From positions 1-15,274 of the forward strand of contig JASAON010001342.1 in the NCBI GenBank assembly GCA_030849065.1: DNA of 15,274 nt, given 5' to 3'. This document shows, one piece after another, positions 7,212 to 14,710 of the stretch (position 1 is its first letter; each line of letters opens with the position of its first letter). The notes under the pieces are model-generated. The model searched no databases. It had not been told where the DNA came from and saw only the letters and a program-made list of their open reading frames with translations. This stretch comes from Jaenimonas drosophilae. Its lineage: Eukaryota > Euglenozoa > Kinetoplastea > Trypanosomatida > Trypanosomatidae. The translations under genes and the position numbers were made by a program.

Positions 7212-8993
7212 TTACTCTTCTTCTGCAGTAATGCACTCAATAAAGCGCATGTGACGGAGCACCGCTCCTTCTGCACGAGGCCGGAGATAGAGTACTCCAC
7301 ACTCCACCAGGGCGAGAATTATAAACAGGACAGCGAAGAGTGCGTAAATGGTGGACTTTGGAGTGCAAGACATAGTTGGGCCAATGAAATTGTAAGCGTA
7401 TACGCCAGCACAGCTGGGCTCACCACATTGGTTGATGGCCTCAAAGAACATCTCCTGCAACTCACATGCAGTCGCCGATGCGCATGCGGGATTTCGGCCG
7501 CTCTCGTCATCAAAAGTAATGTTGGGTCCTGTAAGGGGCGCGGCAATATACAGCGCGGGAAGCTGTAGTAGCGGGTGTGGTACAGCAGCACTGGTAGATG
7601 GTGTCACACGTCGTGTAAATGCGATAATCGAATGATCAATGAAGGCCGCACCCATCACCACTAGAGGCTCTTGGTAGTGCAAGGCACTTGATGCTGAGTG
7701 GAGTGAATTCGCTATGGAGCCCGTTGAGTGTAACACCAGCATGCCACTGCTGGTTACCAATCGGTTGAGGTCAAGCGGCAGCATGCATGGATCGGCAAGC
7801 GGCACGTGGTCCGTCCATTCCCCATCGGATGTGGCGTTGGGGATGAGGGAGCCGGACTGTACGTTGAGGAACAGCGTGGGAAGCTGACCAATCATCGACG
7901 GATGCAGCTGGCATCTCCAAGACCGCCCTGTGCGGTAGAAACCGGCATCATTGGAGTCGGTCGCCCAGTGACAAGATTTGGCATTCCACATGGAGGCACT
8001 ACGTGGAGGATTCGTCACCACTGGCATGATCCACGAAGTTATGGCTTTAATGAGCTCCATAGGGAGTGCGAGGCCACCAACGTGGGTTGCTGTTGTCAAT
8101 AGCACCAGGTAACGGCTCGACAGAAGTTGAGCATTTACCTGGGAAAACGCTTCAGATATGGATCTGTTGCAGATGTTGAAGGTGGCTGGAAAGACAACCC
8201 CGCCGTCACTGAACCAGTTACTCTGAATTGTGCGAGGATTGTAGAGGACGGAAGGCAGTACCCGAATGAGGCATTGTGTGATGGGAGCCGGCGCAGCCCA
8301 ATCCTGCGCAATGGTGTATGCTGTCTTTAGGGGAAAGGCATCAGTTTGGATCATGAAGCTCTCCTCCACAGTAGCTTGGTTGAAGAGAATGAATGTACTA
8401 TTCGTGGAGCTACAACATGGGCTCGCAGGGCCTAGGCCCCCATAAGCTGGGGGCATCGAGGAAGCCTGGTCTACAGATACTGGGTCGTACTCCATCATGT
8501 CACAGCCGTAGGTGCAGCACGCCAGGCTCACATCTTCAACAGTGGCATTGTAATCTTTTCTAGAAGTCAACCCCGGAGCAAGAAGCGTGCTCCACTTGAT
8601 GGACTGCTCCACCTGAAGCACTGTTCCGGGAGTGGAGGCAACCGTTGAGCACCACGCACTCGTGGGCAGCTTCTTGTCAGAAATAGCCGTGCAAAGCTGA
8701 TAGCCGGCTGACTCAAGTTTGGATCCGTTGGTCCTTGTATATGACGTTGTCAAGGGATATACGGCTCGAACGAACACATCTGCTCTCAGACGCGTAGCAA
8801 TCGAATCCGGCGTATTATCTCCATCCATCACATCAAATGCGTGGCCCCGTCTCATGGTTATGGTGTCATCCGTAGCATGGGCCCATGGGAAAGTATGAGG
8901 TTCCACGACCCTAATGTCCGCAGCGATGCACCTCGTACACAAACACCAGAGAATTAGGAGGAATATTTCCACATGGTGGCTTGCTCGACCCAT
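7212..8993 (-). CDS. Predicted type I secretory-pathway membrane protein, unknown function
   Basis: A 593-residue protein with a signal peptide (hydrophobic core EIFLLILWCLC, probable cleavage after CIA near residue 24), a large lumenal or extracellular region, one C-terminal membrane span at about 547-570 (YALFAVLFIILALVECGVLY) and a 23-residue tail ending ITAEEE. The ectodomain has many cysteines, including ACCTYGCD and PCCSS, so disulfides are likely. It has six N-glycosylation sequons (NGS, NAT, NST, NRS, NAT, NIT). No enzyme motif or known repeat is apparent. The architecture fits a surface or endomembrane receptor-like protein, but I cannot name the family; HAP2, PIG-T-like and tectonic-like proteins were considered without a match. 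The start is the ATG at 8991-8993; an out-of-frame ATG lies 8 nt upstream in the predicted leader. The stop is at 7212, close to the next gene. Confidence 0.85.
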   Translation of the reverse strand: MGRASHHVEIFLLILWCLCTRCIAADIRVVEPHTFPWAHATDDTITMRRGHAFDVMDGDNTPDSIATRLRADVFVRAVYPLTTSYTRTNGSKLESAGYQLCTAISDKKLPTSAWCSTVASTPGTVLQVEQSIKWSTLLAPGLTSRKDYNATVEDVSLACCTYGCDMMEYDPVSVDQASSMPPAYGGLGPASPCCSSTNSTFILFNQATVEESFMIQTDAFPLKTAYTIAQDWAAPAPITQCLIRVLPSVLYNPRTIQSNWFSDGGVVFPATFNICNRSISEAFSQVNAQLLSSRYLVLLTTATHVGGLALPMELIKAITSWIMPVVTNPPRSASMWNAKSCHWATDSNDAGFYRTGRSWRCQLHPSMIGQLPTLFLNVQSGSLIPNATSDGEWTDHVPLADPCMLPLDLNRLVTSSGMLVLHSTGSIANSLHSASSALHYQEPLVVMGAAFIDHSIIAFTRRVTPSTSAAVPHPLLQLPALYIAAPLTGPNITFDDESGRNPACASATACELQEMFFEAINQCGEPSCAGVYAYNFIGPTMSCTPKSTIYALFAVLFIILALVECGVLYLRPRAEGAVLRHMRFIECITAEEE

Positions 8994-9001
8994 TTGTGCA
9001 T
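8954..9001 (-). other. Possible overlapping upstream ORF (15 codons)
   Basis: An ATG at 8999-9001 lies within the predicted spliced leader, 8 nt before the main ATG and out of frame with it. It encodes MHKWVEQATMWKYSS and stops at TAA 8954-8956, inside the membrane-protein gene. If included in the mRNA, it would reduce or regulate initiation at the main ATG. There is no evidence that the peptide itself is functional. Confidence 0.35.
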
Positions 9002-9023
9002 GGGGGGTCTGCTACGGCTTCCG

Positions 9024-9058
9024 CTAAAGAGAGAGCACAGTGGAAGAACAAAAGAGTA
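9024..9058 (-). promoter_or_regulatory. Predicted trans-splice acceptor for the membrane-protein gene
   Basis: The minus strand shows TACTCTTTTGTTCTTCC, then CTGTGCTCTCTCTTTAG with AG at 9024-9025, about 30 nt before the ATG. A second T-rich run at about 9160-9180 begins right after the preceding stop codon and leaves no room for that gene's 3' UTR, so this site is preferred. Confidence 0.6.
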
Positions 9059-9180
9059 CAAGTGCGCGCAGGACAAGGCCAATAGTAGTCCAATGTAGTC
9101 GTTGCAAACCCGTGTGTGTGCTGGAAGAATGTGAAGTCGATCGGGCTATCGCCACCACCGGGAAACAAACAAAAAAAAGC

Positions 9181-11541
9181 TCAAAAAGGGCAGCAGAGGG
9201 TGGAAAAGCGCAGTCGCCGTGACCGCTCCTCTGGGGGAACCGACAGGGGGAGAACACCGTCAGGGGATATCGTGCCGCCACCCAAAGGCCGGCGGTCTTG
9301 GTGCGCCGCACCGCGCCGAGTCAGCCGCGGGGCGGGAGTTGGAACGTGTGCCATCGTAGGCAACTCCGCCGCTGACTCGTAATCGCAAATGAAGTCTGCA
9401 CAGCAACTACGGCCCCCAGCGATGCACTCCTCCACAATGGCATCGGTGTGGCAAGCTCCAGGAATAACAATGAACTCCAGCTCCACTGGTGGTGCCATGG
9501 GAACGACGTGCTCGCAGCTGTCCATCCGAGGTGGTGGCATTGGAGGCCAAGAGACATGCCGAAGGTCTTCCTCTTCATCCCCAGTGGCGCTAGATCCACT
9601 GCTGGAGAAGCTGTCATTGCTGCACAGCCCACTGCTTACCCCTGGGGCTGTGTCCTCTGCATCGCTGGTACCAGCTGGTCGACTTGTGATCGTCGAGGAA
9701 GTTGTGCACGTGTCACAAGAACCTTGATCAGCAGCACAGCCGCTGTGCTCAGGAGTTGGTCCACGTGTTCCGTCCTGAGCCCTGCGGAGCTCACAATGGC
9801 GCCGCCACGTAGTCCACGCCGTCTGGCGACGCTTTGTCAGGGCGAATTGGAATTCGCGCATTACCCGAACAAGTGAAGCGCTCTCCACGAGTGGCGTGCT
9901 TTTGTCAGCATCTCCGTGAAGAAATGCCATGCGTTGTGGAAAGAAGTCAAAAACGTTGTCGGGAAGAACCTCACCTGTTTCGCCACCCCGCCGGTTGTCA
10001 AAGTAGGCGGGGATCGAAAAACGAGCAAGCTGATCCTGGCCACCGGCAATCTTTCGTAGCACCGGTGTGTTGAGGCCCTGTCTGTGGAGCCGTGGGGCTA
10101 GGCTTTCCAAATTGAAGAGCCCACTCAAGCTGACAAATCGGTGAATGGACTTCCGTGGGTTGTAACGAGGAACGTTGTAGGCGACATCCGAGGGAGGAGG
10201 AAGGTGGGCATAACGGGCATCACCGCGAAGGTTCTCATAAGCATGAAGTTGGGCCTGAGAGAGCAGCGACATCATGCACAAGTGTGCCCCCGCGGAGTGG
10301 CTTACCAGGGTGACATTACTGAGATCTCCGTTGTAGCGATCTGCGTTGTTGAGCACCCACTGAATAGCGTCAGAGACGTCAAGGGTCATGCCCTCCATCG
10401 TCGTCTGCGGGAAGTTGCGGTAGTCAGGGCAGAAAACAACATAGCCACGTGCCGCAAGCACGCGGGCAAGCATCGTACCCCAGAAGTAGCTGCCAATGAT
10501 CCACACGCCACCAGTCACAACGATGGCAATCGGGAACTTTTTCCGCTGCAGTCGTGAAGAGCTCCGCTGAACAATGTCAAGAGTCTTCATCAGCGAGTCC
10601 AGCGGAACGGGCAGGATGATGTCCATTGTGGAGCGGTTATGCACGTTCTCACGGTCCTCGGTATCTTCTTCAGCCGACACTGATAAGTGAGCCAAGTCCT
10701 TCCTGACTCGGCCGTCTGTCGCTGGTGGTGAAGAAATTGACGCGGCTTCAGTAGATGGCGTATGAAGGTCACTACTGGAGCCAAGTGTCAGCCCTTCTCC
10801 GTTCGTGGTGAACGAGTTGGTGGGTTGTACTTCGGCAGCGGTATCATCCACCACGTTGGGGTTAGCTGATGTCAGCTGCCTCGGTCGGCGTGCCGCCTTT
10901 GACCCATCAATGCTTACGGCTTCCCCTGTGCGCACCACCCGCATCCGTCGTGGCGCCATCGATGGGTTCGGAACGGTGGAGGTGGCGAAGCTCTGACGCT
11001 TCCTGGGAATGCTGCGTAACGTGGAGCCGTCGGCGGGATTCAAATTGAGGTCGGGATAGCGAAGGAGCCACTCCAACTCAGTACGATCGCGGGGAAAACT
11101 CATGGGAGTGCGAGGTTGTGCGCGTCGACGAAGCAATGGGAGGGCTGCACGTGACGAGCTTGGTGGCCGAGGAAGGTTTCCACGGCTAACACGGGTAGCA
11201 CTGGCGTTGTTGGTGGATGACTGGCGGCGTCGAACACCACCCGTTCGCCCACCGCTGCGATGAAGGAGCTCCTCGAGGGGAACGCCTTCAGCTTCGAGAA
11301 CACGAAGGAGATTGCGGCGCTTGGTAACTTCTGAGCTGCGATAGGACACCCGACGGATGATGTTGGGTGATGTGAGGTACCACCAGACGTGTGGAACAAA
11401 ATCCAGCCAAATGACACCCACAAAGATAAAGAGGCGCACCATTTGAACAATCCACTTTACGCCAGTGCTCATAGCTACCACGAGCTGCACGGCACTGCGA
11501 AGCATCCACCACAGCTGCCCTAACGCGTACGGAAGCATCAT
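9181..11541 (-). CDS. Isoprenylcysteine methylesterase-like alpha/beta hydrolase, paralogue A (diverged elbow)
   Basis: A 786-residue membrane-associated hydrolase. Residues 1-60 contain hydrophobic helices (LFIFVGVIWLDFVPHVWWYL) followed by NIIRRVSYRSS, shared with paralogue B. A low-complexity, Arg/Ser-rich linker runs from about 85 to 300. The hydrolase core starts at DIILPVPLDSL. TGGVWIIGSYFWG (343-355) matches the ICME oxyanion segment and CPDYRNFPQTTMEGM the next block. The nucleophile is Ser416 in SHSAGAH, where ICMEs usually have GQSAGAH. Asp546 (HGDADKS) and His698 (PGACHTD) complete a plausible triad. About 110 Ser/Thr/acidic residues (about 575-685), absent from B, separate Asp and His. 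The protein ends CCPF. ICME hydrolyses the methyl ester of prenylated cysteine; whether this diverged copy keeps that activity is open. Two ATGs (11539-11541 and 11536-11538) are adjacent. Confidence 0.88.
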   Translation of the reverse strand: MMLPYALGQLWWMLRSAVQLVVAMSTGVKWIVQMVRLFIFVGVIWLDFVPHVWWYLTSPNIIRRVSYRSSEVTKRRNLLRVLEAEGVPLEELLHRSGGRTGGVRRRQSSTNNASATRVSRGNLPRPPSSSRAALPLLRRRAQPRTPMSFPRDRTELEWLLRYPDLNLNPADGSTLRSIPRKRQSFATSTVPNPSMAPRRMRVVRTGEAVSIDGSKAARRPRQLTSANPNVVDDTAAEVQPTNSFTTNGEGLTLGSSSDLHTPSTEAASISSPPATDGRVRKDLAHLSVSAEEDTEDRENVHNRSTMDIILPVPLDSLMKTLDIVQRSSSRLQRKKFPIAIVVTGGVWIIGSYFWGTMLARVLAARGYVVFCPDYRNFPQTTMEGMTLDVSDAIQWVLNNADRYNGDLSNVTLVSHSAGAHLCMMSLLSQAQLHAYENLRGDARYAHLPPPSDVAYNVPRYNPRKSIHRFVSLSGLFNLESLAPRLHRQGLNTPVLRKIAGGQDQLARFSIPAYFDNRRGGETGEVLPDNVFDFFPQRMAFLHGDADKSTPLVESASLVRVMREFQFALTKRRQTAWTTWRRHCELRRAQDGTRGPTPEHSGCAADQGSCDTCTTSSTITSRPAGTSDAEDTAPGVSSGLCSNDSFSSSGSSATGDEEEDLRHVSWPPMPPPRMDSCEHVVPMAPPVELEFIVIPGACHTDAIVEECIAGGRSCCADFICDYESAAELPTMAHVPTPAPRLTRRGAAHQDRRPLGGGTISPDGVLPLSVPPEERSRRLRFSTLCCPF
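10244..10434 (-). repeat. Near-identical patch shared with 13197-13387 of paralogue B
   Basis: Positions 10244-10287 equal 13197-13240 without mismatch (44 nt), and 10307-10434 match 13260-13387 with two mismatches (10339 and 10426). In between, 10288-10306 has eight mismatches in 19 nt over the nucleophile elbow. The rest of the two genes is far more divergent. Confidence 0.9.
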
Positions 11542-11586
11542 GATTTGGTTGTGTTTTTATGTTTAAGTTCACAGCAACACGACAGA

Positions 11587-11604
11587 TCAGTCCGCTCAGT
11601 CCGC
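11587..11604 (-). repeat. Two tandem 9-nt units in the paralogue A leader
   Basis: On the plus strand TCAGTCCGC occurs twice in a row (GCGGACTGA twice on the mRNA strand), within the predicted 5' UTR and about 45 nt before the ATG. It may be chance, or a short slippage repeat. Confidence 0.5.
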
Positions 11605-11608
11605 ACAA

Positions 11609-11654
11609 CTACGTTAGTGTACACAGTGGATATTGAAGGGAACAGAAGGATAGG
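11609..11654 (-). promoter_or_regulatory. Predicted trans-splice acceptor for hydrolase paralogue A
   Basis: The minus strand has TATCCTTCTGTTCCCTTC followed by the AG of AACGTAG at 11609-11610. The resulting leader is about 67 nt with no upstream ATG. The tract is shorter than at other genes here, so the site is tentative. Confidence 0.45.
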
Positions 11655-12355
11655 CGTTCTACCTTGGGCTGAAAATGTGAAGTGTTGGCGAGGGACGCAC
11701 AAATGAAAAAGATAATAGTTTTGGAGTGTTGGGGGCTATGATGAATGAATATGATTAATGATGAAACACCTAATCATGCATCACAATAAGGGGGAGATTA
11801 GAGAGTAGCCATGAATCGTTTCATAATGAGCCAACATAGACGTAGAATCCAGCATCAGCTCTGTTGCACTCTCCTGTTTGTCACCAACATCCTAGCAATG
11901 CATACAATGCATGCGCAGAAAGACACTCCCAGAGGACGTTTGCCTGAGATTTTGACTCCGCATAAAGACGGCAAGCCCACGCAGCACTCCTCAAATCAAA
12001 TCACCTATATNATAAAGCACTGCAAGGAAACACAACGCCCTACTCACTCTAACAGCCAAGAAGCTCACACAGCTACCACGCTTCTCCTCCCCCGCTTTGT
12101 CTCCAACGCACGCAAACAGAGAGTGTCAAACTGTGCCACCACGTCACCACACTACAGGCAAAGCAGCAGGTGATGCAGAAGTATAGACCGCCGTTGTATG
12201 GAGAAACACAACATCTCTGATACGCATGCGATAACAACCAAAAAAACATAAGTAAGGATGCCCTTGAGCTCTGTTCGGCATGCTGATGATCAGTCACATG
12301 TCTCTTTGCGGAGCAACGTACGTAAGGAAGAAAAGCGCCTACTCAGCACTTTACC
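11655..12355. other. Long spacer between hydrolase paralogues, with one undetermined base
   Basis: This is the widest gene-free stretch, about 700 bp, and should hold the 3' UTR of paralogue B. An N occurs at 12011 inside an A/T run (TATATNATA). Pyrimidine-rich sequence on the plus strand near 12080-12105 is in the wrong sense for splicing of these genes. A 120-codon plus-strand frame across the N has no domain-like features. I see no RNA gene or mobile element. Confidence 0.5.
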
Positions 12356-14380
12356 TCAGAACGGGCACACGAAACCAGCCATTCGTATAACCAGGGGGCG
12401 GTAGTCTGATCGAATCGGAGATGGGAGGAGCAGATCAACGTTTACGGACTTCACTGCATCATCAAATGGAGAAACTGTGGCTTGAACGCCCAAAGGAGAA
12501 GAGGAGCCAAGGCTGCTGGACGAGTAGTCGGACTCCTCCAGAGGAGACTCTGTATTGTGACCCTTCCCCTCAGACAACCCACAGGACGAGAGGGCAGCGC
12601 TACGTTCAGATGCGGGTAGCTGAGCGTACTTCTGCAGGAACTCTGCCAAGTGGCTCTTGCCGCAACTGAGCGGTTCATCAATGATGGAGTCTGTGTGTGT
12701 TGCTCCTGGAATAAGGACGAACTCAATCACTACCGGCACAGGACCCAACTTCGTCTGGCCGGGGTGAAGTTGGCTCTGAGCCAAGCGGAAGTTGCGCTGT
12801 GCGTGAGACAAGGCCTTCACGATTTTGATGCTCTCCGATACGGGTGCGCTCTTATCTGCATCCCCGTGGAGAAAGAACATGTTGGCCGGCAGGAAGTCGA
12901 AGAAGTTGTCTGGAAGAACCTCTCCAGTGAGTTTGGAGACGCGTTCATCAAAGTAGCTGTTCAGGGAGTAGCGGTGAAGGCGGTCTTCACCACCGGCAAT
13001 CTGGTGGAGAACCGGCTGATAGAGGCCACGGCCATCGAAGTGCTTAACCAAGCCCACCACATTGTAGATTCCGCTGAGACCAACAAACCGATGAATGGAC
13101 TTCCGTGGGTTGTAGCGACGAACATTGTACGCGACGTCTGAAGGGGCGCTGGGGAGCGGGTGGTCCACCGGGTTTGAAGATGTCGCATCGTGGGCGTGAA
13201 GTTGGGCCTGAGAGAGCAGCGACATCATGCACAAGTGTGCTCCAGCAGATTGACCCACAAGGGTGACATTACTGAGATCTCCGTTGTAGCGGTCTGCGTT
13301 GTTGAGCACCCACTGAATAGCGTCAGAGACGTCAAGGGTCATGCCCTCCATCGTCGTCTGCGGGAAGTTGCGGTAGTCGGGGCAGAACACCACGAAGCCG
13401 AGGGCGGACAACACCCGGGCGATGAGGAAGTTCCAAAAGTAGCAACCAACGATCCACGCTCCTCCATTGACGGAGATAACAATGGGGAACTTACGTCTTG
13501 GGAGGTTCGATTCTGACCGGCCACGAACCACATTCTTATTCTCCCGGGCCAAGAAGCGGAATAGACTGTCCAAGGGAACGGGAAGGTAGATGTCAAGGGT
13601 TGCACGATTGTGAAGATTCTGCTTGTCTTCTTCATCTTCTCCATCGGAGTCAGAGTCAGACAGGCGTACACTGTCTTCGCAGCTTGCCTCACGCGCCGGT
13701 GATGGCTGCTGACTGCCTTCGCGGGCGCGATTCAGACAAAAACGTTGGAGAGCCACCATCGTGTCGTCGAAGCTGCTGTTCGAGTGCGCCAGTGAAAATG
13801 TTCCATTCAAGTCATGATGGCCATCCTCACCAAGAGAGGCGGGAAGGCCATTGACCACACGCCCATCGGCGGGATTCACCGAGGATGCCAGAAACTCAGC
13901 GGCGCTGCGATCAATCTCCCGCGTGGTTGTTGATCGTCCGCAGCGACGGCTCCGGATGGAGGCCGCCAAGGAGATGGTATCGCGATCGGGTGCTGAGCCA
14001 CCTTCAGAGCTGAACTCTCGAAAGCCAGAAGACGCACGAGGTGATGTGGGAGCGGACGGGGCAGCACTGCGACACACGCCGTCACCATAGCGTTTCTCCA
14101 GTTTGTTTTGCTGTCGTCGTCGTAGTTGATCATCGCAAATAAGAAGTTCGAGGTTGCGAATTTTCGTTCGCCTGGATGAGCGGTAAGCCACGCGACGGAT
14201 GATATTTGGAGAGAGCAGATACCACAGTACATGGGGGATGAAGAAGAAGGTGTCCATGATGGCGAAGGATATGCATCGGATTGTCATAAACATCCATAGA
14301 AGGCCGCCTCCCATGGCGCTGACGAGCTGGACCGTCTCTCTTGCCATCCATATGGCTTGATGAAAGACATAGTGGAGCAT
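12356..14380 (-). CDS. Isoprenylcysteine methylesterase-like alpha/beta hydrolase, paralogue B (canonical elbow)
   Basis: A 674-residue relative of eukaryotic prenylcysteine methylesterases, which demethylate the carboxymethylated prenyl-cysteine of CaaX proteins at endomembranes. The N-terminus has hydrophobic segments (CISFAIMDTFFFIPHVLWYLL, about 36-56) then NIIRRVAYRSS, as in paralogue A. A variable Ser-rich linker follows to about residue 255, sharing the short motif NPADG with A. The core has NGGAWIVGCYFWN (305-317), CPDYRNFPQTTMEGM, the nucleophile elbow GQSAGAH (Ser378), SGIYNVVGLVKHFDGRGLY (family-like), Asp509 in HGDADKS and His562 in PGATHTD. Triad and oxyanion region look intact, so activity is likely. 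It lacks the long insert that A has between Asp and His. The Ser-rich tail ends VCPF. The two genes are tandem duplicates, with A downstream. Confidence 0.92.
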   Translation of the reverse strand: MLHYVFHQAIWMARETVQLVSAMGGGLLWMFMTIRCISFAIMDTFFFIPHVLWYLLSPNIIRRVAYRSSRRTKIRNLELLICDDQLRRRQQNKLEKRYGDGVCRSAAPSAPTSPRASSGFREFSSEGGSAPDRDTISLAASIRSRRCGRSTTTREIDRSAAEFLASSVNPADGRVVNGLPASLGEDGHHDLNGTFSLAHSNSSFDDTMVALQRFCLNRAREGSQQPSPAREASCEDSVRLSDSDSDGEDEEDKQNLHNRATLDIYLPVPLDSLFRFLARENKNVVRGRSESNLPRRKFPIVISVNGGAWIVGCYFWNFLIARVLSALGFVVFCPDYRNFPQTTMEGMTLDVSDAIQWVLNNADRYNGDLSNVTLVGQSAGAHLCMMSLLSQAQLHAHDATSSNPVDHPLPSAPSDVAYNVRRYNPRKSIHRFVGLSGIYNVVGLVKHFDGRGLYQPVLHQIAGGEDRLHRYSLNSYFDERVSKLTGEVLPDNFFDFLPANMFFLHGDADKSAPVSESIKIVKALSHAQRNFRLAQSQLHPGQTKLGPVPVVIEFVLIPGATHTDSIIDEPLSCGKSHLAEFLQKYAQLPASERSAALSSCGLSEGKGHNTESPLEESDYSSSSLGSSSPLGVQATVSPFDDAVKSVNVDLLLPSPIRSDYRPLVIRMAGFVCPF

Positions 14381-14413
14381 TGTGGTGGTGTCAAGTATCT
14401 GGGAGTCTGTGTA

Positions 14414-14468
14414 CTGCTACCAGAATTGGATAAAAATAGTTATTTTGAGATGAGCAAGTTGGGAAGTA
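14414..14468 (-). promoter_or_regulatory. Predicted trans-splice acceptor for hydrolase paralogue B
   Basis: The minus strand reads ACTTCCCAACTTGCTCATC and then CTATTTTTATCCAATTCTGG, with AGs in TAGCAG at 14417-14418 and 14414-14415. The implied leader is about 33-36 nt. The tract is interrupted by A-rich stretches, so the signal is moderate. Confidence 0.5.
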
Positions 14469-14710
14469 TGTCATTGATCATTTTGAGATAGAAAGCAAGA
14501 CGTGAAATTTTCAATGTTTCCATCACCACTTGAAATGCACATATTGACATTCAGCATTGGTTCCAGGGATGTGCTACAACAGCGCGCATCCTCGGAAGGG
14601 GTGAAAGAATAGTAGCAGTCATGGATAGGGAGCAGAGGTCAGAGCTGTCTAGAGCGTCTTCCTTGGGGTTTTACCTCTGAGGAATCACACTGAAACCGTT
14701 CATCGCGGAC
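14469..14710. other. Spacer between the right-edge gene and paralogue B
   Basis: Presumed 3' UTR of the partial gene that ends at 14711; with the splice region it makes a 330-bp gap. I see no gene, repeat or RNA feature in it. Confidence 0.4.

Noticed and set aside
11811..12173. Plus-strand 120-codon frame
   Set aside because: Contains the undetermined base, is opposite to every gene here, and shows no domain or splice signal.
12073..12297. Minus-strand 74-codon frame downstream of paralogue B
   Set aside because: Lies in the presumed 3' UTR, is rich in Cys and Trp without pattern, and has no clear acceptor before it.
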